From the NCBI RefSeq assembly GCF_014466955.1, contig NZ_AP023396.1, positions 2,170,001 through 2,234,000 of the forward strand: DNA of 64,000 nucleotides, given 5' to 3'. The DNA comes from Nocardia wallacei. Lineage in GTDB: Bacteria; Actinomycetota; Actinomycetes; Mycobacteriales; Mycobacteriaceae. Below, piece after piece: positions 10,306 to 19,484 of the stretch. Position 1 is the stretch's first letter, and every line of letters begins with the position of its first letter. The notes under the pieces were generated by a model. It searched no databases. It saw only the letters and a program-made list of their open reading frames with translations, and had not been told where the DNA came from. Both the position numbers and the translations under genes were made by a program.

Positions 10306-10421
10306 ACCCCCATCCTCGCATCACGGTAGACAGACAGACGAAACCGCCCCGTCTCACATAATGGGACACCACATGTCAAGGAATTTGACTCATCGGCTCT
10401 CGCACGCATACCGTCGTGCGC

Positions 10422-10469
10422 GTGAATCGAATCGAGCTTCTCGTAATCGGCCGGCGCGTCCAGCGCTGA
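10422..10469 (+). CDS. ilvB leader peptide (branched-chain attenuator)
   Basis: A 15-codon frame starting with GTG and ending in TGA reads V-N-R-I-E-L-L-V-I-G-R-R-V-Q-R. Six of the codons are Ile, Leu or Val, clustered in the middle, followed by the Gly-Arg-Arg-Val type tail that I recall from actinobacterial ilvB leader peptides. It lies 121 bases before ilvB and 37 bases before an intrinsic terminator. Ribosome stalling at these codons when Ile/Leu/Val-tRNA is scarce would favour readthrough. The mechanism is inferred from layout; the frame and terminator are seen directly. Confidence 0.85.
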   Translation: MNRIELLVIGRRVQR

Positions 10470-10505
10470 GCCTGACAACGTCAAGCTCGCAGCTGCGACG
10501 CGCCA

Positions 10506-10539
10506 CCCTCGATCAGCTTCGGCTGTCGGGGGCTTTTTT
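10506..10539 (+). terminator. Attenuator terminator of ilvBNC
   Basis: CCCTC (10506-10510) and CAGC (10514-10517) pair with GCTG (10522-10525) and GGGGG (10528-10532) around a TTCG tetraloop, followed by six T residues. This is a textbook intrinsic terminator placed between the leader peptide and ilvB. A competing upstream arm, AGCCTGACA at about 10470-10478, can pair with TGTC...GGCT of the right arm and could form part of an alternative fold. Confidence 0.85.
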
Positions 10540-10589
10540 ATGTTCAGGCAAGTTCTGTGACCAGAACAACAAGCAGTAAGGAAAAGACG

Positions 10590-12539
10590 GTGAGCGCACC
10601 TACCGCACGGCCCGGGCCCTCGGCTCGCAGGCCCGCGCCTTCGGCCAACCAGCCGACACCGGCGGCATCCGGAAACCGCCGCCAGGTCCCGCCCGAGAAG
10701 GTGACCGGCGCGCAGTCGGTCGTCCGCTCCCTCGAGGAGCTCGGCGTCGACACCATCTTCGGCATTCCGGGCGGTGCGGTACTCCCGGTCTACGATCCGC
10801 TGTTCGATTCCACCAAGGTGCGTCACGTCCTCGTCCGGCACGAGCAGGGCGCGGGTCACGCCGCCACCGGCTACGCGCAGGCGACCGGCAAGGTCGGGGT
10901 GTGCATGGCCACGTCCGGTCCGGGCGCCACCAACCTGGTCACCCCGATCGCCGACGCGCAGATGGACTCGGTGCCGCTGGTCGCCATCACCGGCCAGGTG
11001 GCACGCTCGCTGATCGGCACCGACGGCTTCCAGGAGGCCGACATCTCCGGCATCACCATGCCGGTGACCAAGCACAACTTCCTGGTCAACGATCCGATCG
11101 ACATCCCGCGCACCATCGCCGAGGCCTTCCATCTGGCCGCCACCGGCCGCCCGGGCGCCGTGCTGGTCGACATCCCGAAGGACGTGCTGCAGGCGCAGAC
11201 CACCTTCAGCTGGCCGCCGGAGATGCGGCTGCCCGGCTATCGTCCGGTGACCAAGCCGCACGGCAAGCAGGTGCGCGAGGCCGCCCGCATGATCATGGAG
11301 GCGAAGTCGCCGGTCCTCTACGTCGGCGGCGGCGTGATCAAGGCCGACGCCTCCAAGGAACTGCTGGAACTGGCCGAGCTGACCGGTATCCCGGTGGTCA
11401 CCACGCTGATGGCGCGCGGCGCGTTCCCCGACAGCCACCAGCTCAACATGGGCATGCCGGGCATGCACGGCACCGTGGGAGCGGTTGCGGCACTGCAGAG
11501 GTCGGATCTGTTGATCACTCTCGGCGCGCGCTTCGACGACCGCGTCACCGGCCGCCTGGACTCCTTCGCCCCGAACGCCAAGGTGATCCACGCCGACATC
11601 GACCCCGCCGAGATCGGCAAGAACCGGCACGCCGACGTCCCGATCGTGGGCGACTGCCGCGAGGTGATCGGCGAGCTGATCGAGACGCTGAAGGCCGATC
11701 CCGCCGCCAAAGGTGTTCCGCTGCTGAACCTTTCGGAGTGGTGGTCCTACCTCGACGGCGTCCGCAAGCAGTACCCGCTGGGCTGGACCCCGCCCAGCGA
11801 CGGCTCGCTGTCGCCGGAATTCGTGATCGAGAAGCTGGGCGAGCTGGCCGGTCCCGACGCCGTCTACGTGGCCGGCGTGGGCCAGCACCAGATGTGGGCG
11901 GCGCAGTTCATCAAGTACGAAAAGCCGCGCACCTGGCTGAATTCCGGTGGTCTGGGCACCATGGGCTACGCCGTCCCGGCGGCCATGGGCGCCAAGATGG
12001 GCGCGCCGGACAAGGAGGTCTGGGCGGTCGACGGCGACGGCTGTTTCCAGATGACCAACCAAGAGCTGGCCACCTGCGCGGTCGAGGGCGTGCCGATCAA
12101 GGTCGCGCTGATCAACAACGGCAACCTCGGCATGGTCCGGCAGTGGCAGACCCTGTTCTACGAACAGCGCTACTCCAACACCGACCTGGGCACCCACACC
12201 CTGCGCATCCCCGACTTCGTGAAGCTCGCGGAAGCCTTGGGCTGCCACGGAATTCGCGTGGAGAAGGAAGAGGATGTCGAGGCCGCCATCCGGGAGGCGC
12301 AGTCCATCAACGACCGCCCCGTGGTGATCGACTTCATCGTCGGCAAGGACGCCCAGGTGTGGCCGATGGTCGCCGCGGGCACGTCCAACGACGAGATCAT
12401 GGCCGCCCGCGGCATCCGCCCGCTGTTCGACGAGGACGAGGCCGTCGCCGAGCCCGCGGTGATCCACGAGGCCATGTCGCATGAGAAGGCCACGCTCAAC
12501 GCGCACGAGCGGGCCACCCGGAAGGGGACCGAACAATGA
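10590..12539 (+). CDS. ilvB: Acetolactate synthase large subunit
   Basis: Catalytic subunit of acetohydroxyacid synthase, which condenses two pyruvates, or pyruvate with 2-oxobutyrate, using thiamine diphosphate, Mg and FAD. The 649-residue protein has the N-terminal TPP domain with [16 protein letters not shown] and the catalytic Glu in [13 protein letters not shown]. The FAD domain follows, then the C-terminal TPP-binding GDG-N motif ([16 protein letters not shown] and [13 protein letters not shown]). The GTG at 10590 follows AAGGA at 10578 with good spacing; the preceding 45-residue Pro/Ala-rich extension is typical of actinobacterial IlvB. Its stop overlaps the ilvN start (ATGA). Confidence 0.97.
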   Translation: MSAPTARPGPSARRPAPSANQPTPAASGNRRQVPPEKVTGAQSVVRSLEELGVDTIFGIPGGAVLPVYDPLFDSTKVRHVLVRHEQGAGHAATGYAQATGKVGVCMATSGPGATNLVTPIADAQMDSVPLVAITGQVARSLIGTDGFQEADISGITMPVTKHNFLVNDPIDIPRTIAEAFHLAATGRPGAVLVDIPKDVLQAQTTFSWPPEMRLPGYRPVTKPHGKQVREAARMIMEAKSPVLYVGGGVIKADASKELLELAELTGIPVVTTLMARGAFPDSHQLNMGMPGMHGTVGAVAALQRSDLLITLGARFDDRVTGRLDSFAPNAKVIHADIDPAEIGKNRHADVPIVGDCREVIGELIETLKADPAAKGVPLLNLSEWWSYLDGVRKQYPLGWTPPSDGSLSPEFVIEKLGELAGPDAVYVAGVGQHQMWAAQFIKYEKPRTWLNSGGLGTMGYAVPAAMGAKMGAPDKEVWAVDGDGCFQMTNQELATCAVEGVPIKVALINNGNLGMVRQWQTLFYEQRYSNTDLGTHTLRIPDFVKLAEALGCHGIRVEKEEDVEAAIREAQSINDRPVVIDFIVGKDAQVWPMVAAGTSNDEIMAARGIRPLFDEDEAVAEPAVIHEAMSHEKATLNAHERATRKGTEQ

Positions 12540-13039
12540 GTACGACCCACACCCTGAGCGTGCTCGTGGAGGACAAGCCGGGCGTGCTGGCCCGCGTGGC
12601 CAGCCTGTTCTCCCGGCGCGGGTTCAATATCGAATCGCTCGCCGTCGGCGGCACCGAGGTCAAGGACATCTCGCGGATGACCATCGTGGTGACCGTCGAG
12701 GACCTGCCGCTCGAGCAGGTCACCAAGCAGCTGAACAAGCTGGTCAACGTCATCAAGATCGTGGAGCAGGACGCCGAGAATTCGGTGGCCCGCGAACTCA
12801 TCCTGGTGAAGGTGCGCGCCGACGCCAGCGTGCGCACCCAGGTGATCGAGGCGGTCGGCCTGTTCCGGGCGAAGGTGATCGACGTGTCGCCCGACGCGCT
12901 CACCGTCGAGGCGACCGGGACCAGGTCCAAGCTCGACGCGTTGCTGCGAATGCTGGAGCCGTACGGGATTCGCGAGATCGTGCAGTCGGGTGTGGTGGCC
13001 GTGGGACGCGGGCCCAAGTCGATCACCGCGACTCGTTAG
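12536..13039 (+). CDS. ilvN: Acetolactate synthase small (regulatory) subunit
   Basis: The 167-residue regulatory partner of IlvB; it raises activity and confers feedback inhibition by valine. The N-terminal ACT domain starts [20 protein letters not shown] with the conserved [12 protein letters not shown] segment, followed by the ACT-like C-terminal domain ([20 protein letters not shown]). The start overlaps the ilvB stop by four bases, which implies translational coupling and equal stoichiometry. A 113-base gap separates it from ilvC. Confidence 0.97.
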   Translation: MSTTHTLSVLVEDKPGVLARVASLFSRRGFNIESLAVGGTEVKDISRMTIVVTVEDLPLEQVTKQLNKLVNVIKIVEQDAENSVARELILVKVRADASVRTQVIEAVGLFRAKVIDVSPDALTVEATGTRSKLDALLRMLEPYGIREIVQSGVVAVGRGPKSITATR

Positions 13040-13149
13040 AGTTGTCCGGATCGACAGGGCAAATTCTCAGCTCGTGGATCCGAACTTTGATACCGCGCGC
13101 CCGCCGGCGCGCTGACCGAATGCTTATAGAGATTCCAGAAGGGATATAA

Positions 13150-14166
<1,017 letters not shown>

Positions 14167-14182
14167 GCTACAGCGCTTTCGG

Positions 14183-14207
14183 GGCCCCCGCCGGGATGGC
14201 GGGGGCC
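14183..14207 (+). terminator. Terminator after ilvC
   Basis: GGCCCCCGCC (14183-14192) pairs perfectly with GGCGGGGGCC (14198-14207) over a five-base loop, followed by TCTTGCGTT. It lies 17 bases after the ilvC stop. Confidence 0.8.
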
Positions 14208-14235
14208 TCTTGCGTTCGGGCTGCGCGTTCCCGGA

Positions 14236-14760
14236 CTACCGGGTGTGGACCTGTTGGACGTGGTGGACGGGGAGGGGGAAGTGCTTGTCGGAGAGCAGGA
14301 CCGAGCGCAGGTCGCCGGTGAGGGCGGAGGCGAGGAACTGGGTGCAGGTGTGGGGAACGTGTTCCCAGAGGGGGCCGCGGCCCTCGTTGATCAGGACGGT
14401 CCAGTCGTCGGGCTGCCGGCCGGGGCGGACGAGCCAGTAGAGCATCTCACCGTTGTCGGTGGTGGCCCAGGGGATGATCCGGGCGCCCGCTTCCTCGAGT
14501 TCGGCCGGTTTGGGCTCGAACTCCCACAGGTCGTTCAGCTCCTCGGTCTGCCAGTCCTTCCACTCGAACAGGTCGTAGCTCGCGTCGGGGCAGCCGGGCG
14601 CCATGACGCGGAGGTAGTTCTCCCAGTGGCTACCGCCGTAGGTGTCGACGAACTCCTTGTAGTCGGTGGGCAGCCGGAATCCGAGCGTTCGTTCCACGTT
14701 GTCCCAGTTGGTATCTGGCGCGGGGGCGGGCGGAGGGACGATTTGCCGGAGTTGATCCAT
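14236..14760 (-). CDS. SMI1/KNR4 (SUKH) family protein
   Basis: A 174-residue cytoplasmic protein of the SUKH superfamily, which in bacteria often serves as immunity protein to secreted toxins. The family signature is the N-terminal WDNVERTLGFRLPTDYKEFV followed by DTYGGSHWENYLRV, and later WATTDNGEMLYWLVR. No toxin gene is adjacent, so immunity is only one possibility; many actinobacterial copies are orphans. The ATG giving MDQLRQIVPP is preferred; 66 upstream codons are open but lack family similarity. It is convergent with ilvC. Confidence 0.8.
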   Translation of the reverse strand: MDQLRQIVPPPAPAPDTNWDNVERTLGFRLPTDYKEFVDTYGGSHWENYLRVMAPGCPDASYDLFEWKDWQTEELNDLWEFEPKPAELEEAGARIIPWATTDNGEMLYWLVRPGRQPDDWTVLINEGRGPLWEHVPHTCTQFLASALTGDLRSVLLSDKHFPLPVHHVQQVHTR

Positions 14761-14961
14761 GGACGCGGTCACCGGTCGATTCTCCAGCAAAACCAGCGCT
14801 CGCTCGGCAAAACGTGGGAAGGATCGCTCGACTTTCGGACGGCCGCGCCCGCCGCTACCGGGAAGCCCGGCTACTCGCCCGTAAACCGCCGCGGTGTCTA
14901 TGGTGCTTCGCGACAACGGAGTCAGAGAACCGAACTCTGCCCGAACGGATAGTGACACCCC

Positions 14962-16002
14962 TTGCCCTCAGCACAACTCGCGCCCACCGTTCCCAGCCCG
15001 GCCTCGGCCGGCCGGCGGTCGGAGGCGATTCACCGGTTCCTCGTCAAACCCGCCGACGCGGGCATTCTCGGCTCCGTCGACGGCGGGCGATTGCTCGAAT
15101 GGATCGACAAGGTCGCCTACGCCGCGGCGGCCCAGTGGAGCGGCCGCTATTGCGTGACAGCGTATGTCGGCAACATCCACCTCGACCGCCCGATCGTGCC
15201 CGGCGAGCTGGTCGAGCTGCACGCCAAGCTCGTTCACACGGGCCACACCAGCATGCATATCCTGGTGACCGTCTACTCGACCGATCCCACGCGGGTGAAG
15301 CCGGTACAGACCTCGCAGTGCCTGACGATCTTCGTCGCGGTGGACGACGACAAGCGTCCCGCCCAAGTGCCGCAATGGGATCCGGCGACCATCCTCGAGC
15401 TGGAGCGTCACCGGCAAGCCCGCGCGCGGATCTCGGTACGCAAGCAGATCGAGCAGGCCATGGCCACCCAGCAGTACACGGCGGCGGGCACCGCGCCCAG
15501 CGCCACACTGCGTTTCCTCGCCGCGCCCTCCGACATCAACTGGGGCGGAAAGGTGCACGGCGGCCGCACCATGGGCTGGATCGACGAGGCGGCGTGCGTG
15601 TGCGGCGCGGATTGGTCCGGGCGGCACGTCATTACCTCCTATTTCGGCGGAATCCGGTTCTATCGGCCCATTCTCATCGGTCACGTGGTCGAGATCACCG
15701 CGCGGCTCATCCACACCGGGCCGCGCAGCATGCACATGAGCGTCCACGTGACGGCGACCGAAACCCATTCCGACGTACCGGAACTCGCCGCGCACGGGCT
15801 GGCGGTCGTCGTCGCCGTGGACGAGCACGGCAAGGCGCGGCCGGTGAGACGGTGGCAGCCGGTGTCGGAGGAGGACCGGTCGCTCGATGCGCACGCCCGG
15901 CAGCTGATCGAATTGCGTTCTCTGGTCGAGCCTTTCACCCTCGCGGCCGCGGTTCCCGCGGACGCGGAGCCGAGTCACTTCCGGATTCCTGCCGCGAAGT
16001 AG
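14962..16002 (+). CDS. Double-hotdog acyl-CoA thioesterase-like protein
   Basis: Two hotdog domains in one 346-residue chain. Domain 1 is at about residues 20-150 (GSVDGGRLLEWIDKVAYAAA and VGNIHLDRPIVPGELVEL). Domain 2 is at about 185-310 (WGGKVHGGRTMGWIDEAACV and GGIRFYRPILIGHVVEI). Each has the acidic residue in the central helix (LEWID, GWIDE) used by acyl-CoA thioesterases of the YciA/BFIT class, so it probably hydrolyses acyl-CoA. Start is a TTG, the only start codon between the upstream in-frame stop and the domain; ribosome site is weak. The substrate chain length is unknown. Confidence 0.8.
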   Translation: MPSAQLAPTVPSPASAGRRSEAIHRFLVKPADAGILGSVDGGRLLEWIDKVAYAAAAQWSGRYCVTAYVGNIHLDRPIVPGELVELHAKLVHTGHTSMHILVTVYSTDPTRVKPVQTSQCLTIFVAVDDDKRPAQVPQWDPATILELERHRQARARISVRKQIEQAMATQQYTAAGTAPSATLRFLAAPSDINWGGKVHGGRTMGWIDEAACVCGADWSGRHVITSYFGGIRFYRPILIGHVVEITARLIHTGPRSMHMSVHVTATETHSDVPELAAHGLAVVVAVDEHGKARPVRRWQPVSEEDRSLDAHARQLIELRSLVEPFTLAAAVPADAEPSHFRIPAAK

Positions 16003-16022
16003 GTTGTGGCGCGGTCGAAGCG

Positions 16023-16664
16023 CTACCCCGAGGCGCGCTGTACGCCTCGGGGTTTCGTGACACCGGCGGTCAGGAGGTCGGCGATCACGTCTACGAGATG
16101 GTCGCGGTCGGTGTGGAATTCGCCGCGCAGCCAGGCGCCGACGAGTTCCAACGTCCCGCTGACCAGGACGTAGGCGTTGAGGTCGATGTCGCGGGGGTCC
16201 GGGGCAGGTGCGAGGAGCAATTCCCGGGCGACCGCCGCCATGGCGTCCGCGATGGCGTGCTGGGTGTGCACCCGCGCCCGCTGCAGCACCTCGGTGCTGT
16301 TGGCGAGCAGCAGCGCGTTGCGGCGCGGGTCGGCGGCCAGAAAATCCAGCGAGGATTCGGCGGCCGCGCGGATCTGCACGTCGATGTCCGGTCCGGCGGC
16401 GAGCGTGGCGGCGATGACGGCCTGGATTCCTCGCGACGTGACGTCCTCGGCGAGCGCCTCGAGTAGCGTGTCCCGGTCGGCGAAGTGCTCGTAGAAGTAA
16501 CGGTCGTTCAGCCGGGCGCGAGCGCAGACGGCCCGTTTGGTGACCGCGCCCGCGCCGCCCTCGGCCAGCAGATCCAGGGCTGCGTCCAGGAGAGCGGCGC
16601 GGCGGCGCTCACGGCGTTCCGGCGCGCCGACGCCGCCGTAGGTCCGAGGGGTCTCGTCACTCAT
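16023..16664 (-). CDS. TetR family transcriptional regulator
   Basis: A 213-residue repressor. The N-terminal HTH covers about residues 13-60 (RRAALLDAALDLLAEGG and the recognition helix region RARLNDRYFYEHFADRDTLL); the rest is an all-helical ligand-binding and dimer domain. It is divergent from the MpaB-like gene, and two matching dyads lie between their start codons, so it very probably represses both. The start used is ATG at 16664; an alternative ATG four codons upstream is in frame. The inducer is unknown. Confidence 0.9.
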   Translation of the reverse strand: MSDETPRTYGGVGAPERRERRRAALLDAALDLLAEGGAGAVTKRAVCARARLNDRYFYEHFADRDTLLEALAEDVTSRGIQAVIAATLAAGPDIDVQIRAAAESSLDFLAADPRRNALLLANSTEVLQRARVHTQHAIADAMAAVARELLLAPAPDPRDIDLNAYVLVSGTLELVGAWLRGEFHTDRDHLVDVIADLLTAGVTKPRGVQRASG

Positions 16665-16683
16665 GATCTTGACCATCTCACAT

Positions 16684-16733
16684 TTCTGGTGCACTCTGAC
16701 ACCAGAAATTTTTGGTGCCGCTGTGCACCAGAA
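16684..16733. promoter_or_regulatory. Paired operator dyads of the TetR regulator
   Basis: Two inverted repeats with the same layout. TTCTGGTG-8-CACCAGAA spans 16684-16707 and TTTTGGTG-8-CACCAGAA spans 16710-16733. Their centres are 26 bases apart and they sit between the divergent TetR and MpaB-like starts. Four near-identical half-sites make this a convincing operator. Confidence 0.8.
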
Positions 16734-16794
16734 TAGCCGGATGCGGCGCCCGCAGCCCCGAGCAGCGCGGATGCTGGAACAAGGGAGTTCTCCG

Positions 16795-17799
16795 ATGACT
16801 TGCCCCGTCACCCATCAGCAGCCGTCCGCCACGTCGCAGGACCAGACGCCGGCGGTGGTGAAACGGTTCGAGCGCGTGGGCGGCTCGGTGTTTCTGCGCT
16901 TGTTCGGCATCGGCCTGTACGACCAGACGATGCTGCCGCCGATCTCGGCCGCCCTCGAGCACACCGGCCGGGTGCGCTACGAGCCGTGGGGTCGCGCGAT
17001 CCGCACGACCGCGTCGGATCAGATGGTGTTCCACGGCGAGGAGGCCGACCGGCTCGCCGAATCCGAGCGGCTGTTGCGGCTGCACCGCGACGTCAAGGGT
17101 ATCGGTCCTGATGGTGAGCGGTACTCGGCGCTGCATCCGGAGACCTGGAACTGGGTCCTGTATTCGTCGTTCTTCGTGCAGCGCACCGCATTTCTCGCCG
17201 TCACCGGCGAACGACTGTCGGCCACGGACGACCAGGCGATCTGGGATCACTTCCGCGCCAAGGTATCCGGGCTGGAACTGCCGGGCCGCTCGCGTCTGCT
17301 CGAGGACTATCGCGACGTGGTCGCCCACTACGACCGCATGGTCGAGGAAAAGCTCACCACCACCGCGACATTGGCGGCGGCAGTCGGTGCGGTCCGCCGC
17401 GCGCCCCGCCCCGACTTCCTTCCCCCGGCCGCCGAGCCGCTCTGGCGCCTCGGCGCTCCGGCGATTCGTCACGTGATCACGATCCTCGGCTGCGGCGGCA
17501 TGCATCCCGGCGTCCGCGCACGCATGCCGATCACCTGGACTCGCCGCCACGAGCGGGAGTACCAGGCGATGACCGCGGTGCTCCAGCTGGCCTACCGCTG
17601 GTTGCCGGCCACGGTTACGGACACCCCGCTGGTCCGCAACCGCCGGCGCTACGAGAAGCTCATCGCGAAATACCGGGGGATGGGTTTGGAATCGTTCGTC
17701 CCCGCGCCGGGCCGTGGCGACTCGTTCGCGCGGGCCGCCGATTCGAACAACGCTTCCGCGCCGGACGAGTCCGCCGAACGCATCGACCCGGCCCGGTAG
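16795..17799 (+). CDS. Oxygenase MpaB/latex-clearing-like family protein (DUF2236)
   Basis: A 334-residue member of the oxygenase-MpaB/DUF2236 family, which includes the rubber oxygenase Lcp and haem-dependent membrane oxygenases. Recognisable stretches are SVFLRLFGIGLYDQTMLPPI, the segment around TTASDQMVFHGEEADRL, and a Trp/Tyr-rich middle (HPETWNWVLYSSFFV) with His in the family positions. The ATG at 16795 follows AAGGGAG with eight-base spacing. No signal peptide is seen, unlike secreted Lcp. Reaction and substrate are unknown; regulation by the adjacent TetR is likely. Confidence 0.75.
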   Translation: MTCPVTHQQPSATSQDQTPAVVKRFERVGGSVFLRLFGIGLYDQTMLPPISAALEHTGRVRYEPWGRAIRTTASDQMVFHGEEADRLAESERLLRLHRDVKGIGPDGERYSALHPETWNWVLYSSFFVQRTAFLAVTGERLSATDDQAIWDHFRAKVSGLELPGRSRLLEDYRDVVAHYDRMVEEKLTTTATLAAAVGAVRRAPRPDFLPPAAEPLWRLGAPAIRHVITILGCGGMHPGVRARMPITWTRRHEREYQAMTAVLQLAYRWLPATVTDTPLVRNRRRYEKLIAKYRGMGLESFVPAPGRGDSFARAADSNNASAPDESAERIDPAR

Positions 17800-17830
17800 C
17801 CGCACCGCACGACGGCGTGCGGTACCGGGC
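17791..17830. terminator. Bidirectional hairpin between convergent genes
   Basis: ACCGCACG (17804-17811) pairs with CGTGCGGT (17816-17823) around ACGG, and an outer stem GCCCGGT (17791-17797) pairs with ACCGGGC (17824-17830). It begins at the stop codon of the MpaB-like gene and precedes the end of the small secreted-protein gene. Confidence 0.7.
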
Positions 17831-17844
17831 CGCGGCACCGTGAA

Positions 17845-18138
17845 TCAGCTGCTGCCGAGCCACCCCGGCGGCACGGCCTGCCGCCACCCGTTACCCGGGT
17901 GATTGCGACGACGGTCGCGATCCCAATCGTCCCAGTGATCATGGCGGTCCCACGGGTTGTCCCACAGCCCCGGCCGATCCCACGGATGGTGCCCGTGCCC
18001 GCCGTGAACCTCGGTAACCCCCGGCCCGGCACCCGCATCGGCCTGCGCCGGAATCGTCACAACAGCCAGCGGAGCAGCCACAACGGCTCCCGCCACAGCC
18101 ACCCGCGCCACAGTGCGCCTGGTTATCGATAACAACAT
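17845..18138 (-). CDS. Small secreted His/Asp/Trp-rich protein
   Basis: A 97-residue protein with a Sec-type signal peptide (SITRRTVARVAVAGAVVAAP, cleavage likely after AQA near residue 34). The short mature part is packed with His, Asp and Trp (HGGHGHHPWDRPGLWDNPWD and more of the same). The ATG at 18138 follows GGAAGGAT. The His/Asp density suggests metal binding outside the cell, but no family is recognised and no metal regulator is adjacent. It is convergent with the MpaB-like gene. Confidence 0.7.
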   Translation of the reverse strand: MLLSITRRTVARVAVAGAVVAAPLAVVTIPAQADAGAGPGVTEVHGGHGHHPWDRPGLWDNPWDRHDHWDDWDRDRRRNHPGNGWRQAVPPGWLGSS

Positions 18139-18280
18139 GCATCCTTCCAACTCAACTGCCGTGCCAGCAGTCTCACCCATCTCGATGGGAACGTCACGGG
18201 GGCTAGCACCAGTACGGGGGACAAATCCGTCCCCGGGCTGATCCGACCTCAGGGTCTACCCTGACCCCGTCTCGCACCAC

Positions 18281-18703
18281 TCACGGCACATCCCGCGCCC
18301 CGCCATCCGGATTCGCAGGATCGATGTGCCAACTGTGAATCCGCCGCGGACGGATCCGAATCACCTCATCGCAGAACCACTCCGGATTCACCGGAATCTC
18401 CTCGACCCGCACAATCTCCGCAATCCCCCGAACCTCCACCCCCCGCCCCCACCCAGGCTTCACTTCCCCCGGCTCATCGGGAGTCATGTCATCCACCACA
18501 AAACTCACATTCGGGTTCTTCCGGATGTTGCGGTAGCGCTGGGCATTGGGATTGGGACCCCCGATGTCGATCGTCCCGTCGGGGTTGAGGCGGAAGCCGA
18601 CGGGGACCTGATGGGGGTGGGAGGCGGGGGTGACGGTGGCCAGGCGGCCGAGGCGCTGGGATCGGAGGTAGGCAAGTTCGGCTTCGGTGAAGGACATGAC
18701 CAT
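18281..18703 (-). CDS. PPOX-class F420-dependent family protein
   Basis: A 140-residue split beta-barrel protein of the flavin/F420-binding PPOX superfamily. The start FTEAELAYLRSQRLGRLATV and the segment RYRNIRKNPNVSFVVDD are typical of the F420-binding branch common in mycolata, which reduces or binds unknown small substrates. Two in-frame ATGs (18703 and 18697) are possible; the first is used. It is the last ordinary high-GC gene before the defence island. Confidence 0.8.
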   Translation of the reverse strand: MVMSFTEAELAYLRSQRLGRLATVTPASHPHQVPVGFRLNPDGTIDIGGPNPNAQRYRNIRKNPNVSFVVDDMTPDEPGEVKPGWGRGVEVRGIAEIVRVEEIPVNPEWFCDEVIRIRPRRIHSWHIDPANPDGGARDVP

Positions 18704-18715
18704 GACACTAGGACC

Positions 18716-19484
18716 TCAACAGGGGTTGAGATCAACGCTCGCTATCATGCAGCTGGGGTGCGGTGATAGCGTGCGCGCAGCGACTGATTTCCTCATCTGT
18801 AGGTAGCTCGACCGATCATATTTGGTCGGTTTCGCCATTTGTAATGTGACGAAGCGGAAGCGATTCCGGTCTCCGAGAATCTGTTCCGCGCGGTGCTTAC
18901 GTCCGTGGTCTTCTCTTCGGTAGCGTGGGTTCTTGATATAGATTTCCAGGACTGTGTTGCCGCTCCACATGTCTGTACGGAACAGTGCATCGGCTAGCGG
19001 GTGAGCTAATGCGTCGATTCCCATCTGACGTAAGCCGTACCGATTCGCCATCGGAGAGCGCTGCGAACGGCTGTGGTGGCTGCCTTCCTTGTGTATTTCT
19101 TGTATCTGATCAGGCGGTCCTCTGCCTTGTGTCGGATGTCCCACACGGGCTCTTTAAGCCACCTTTTCGGGACGGCTCCTCACTCCATTCATCCCTGAAC
19201 TCTTGATAGCTATATACCTTGCCCAGGTCCTCCGCGCAAAAATGAAACAAGTGTGAGAACGCAAAATCAGGACGCCAGTGCCGGATGATCTGAACGGTTT
19301 CCTCAAAGCTCTCGTGAAGGTCGCCGAGCGGGTGCTCGGTATCGAGTTTTCGGATTTCTTCCGGATCGATCTCGAAAATTGCCGAACTCTGGTGACCGAG
19401 AACATTTTCAGACTAGGGCAGAACACCGACACGGTCTCTGTCGCCGACCGTGACCGGTCGTGTTGGCGACGAAGTCTTGGTCAC
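18716..19484 (-). pseudogene. Decayed gene translationally coupled to the DNA methyltransferase
   Basis: On the minus strand a GTG at 19484 overlaps the methyltransferase stop (GTGA) and reads VTKTSSPTRPVTVGDRDRVG, then meets a TAG at about codon 24. Beyond it the same frame continues with protein-like sequence (IFEIDPEEIRKLDTEHPLGD, later EDLGKVYSYQEFRDEWSEE). A one-base deletion near 19157 is needed to go on in the next frame (EPVWDIRHKAEDRLIRYKKY), and a second shift near 19055 leads to RYGLRQMGIDALAHPLADAL and onward to 18716. One nonsense and two frameshifts indicate a dead gene of about 240 residues, perhaps a restriction or repair accessory. No family recognised. GC here is clearly lower than in flanking genes. 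Confidence 0.65.

Noticed and set aside
10227..12536. 769-residue frame opposite ilvB
   Set aside because: Antisense artefact of GC-rich codon bias; His/Gly/Arg-rich without domains, while the plus strand encodes IlvB.
10590..12539. Stop-free upstream extension of ilvB to 10557
   Set aside because: The upstream codons lie within the attenuator downstream region and lack a ribosome site, while the GTG at 10590 has a well-spaced AAGGA.
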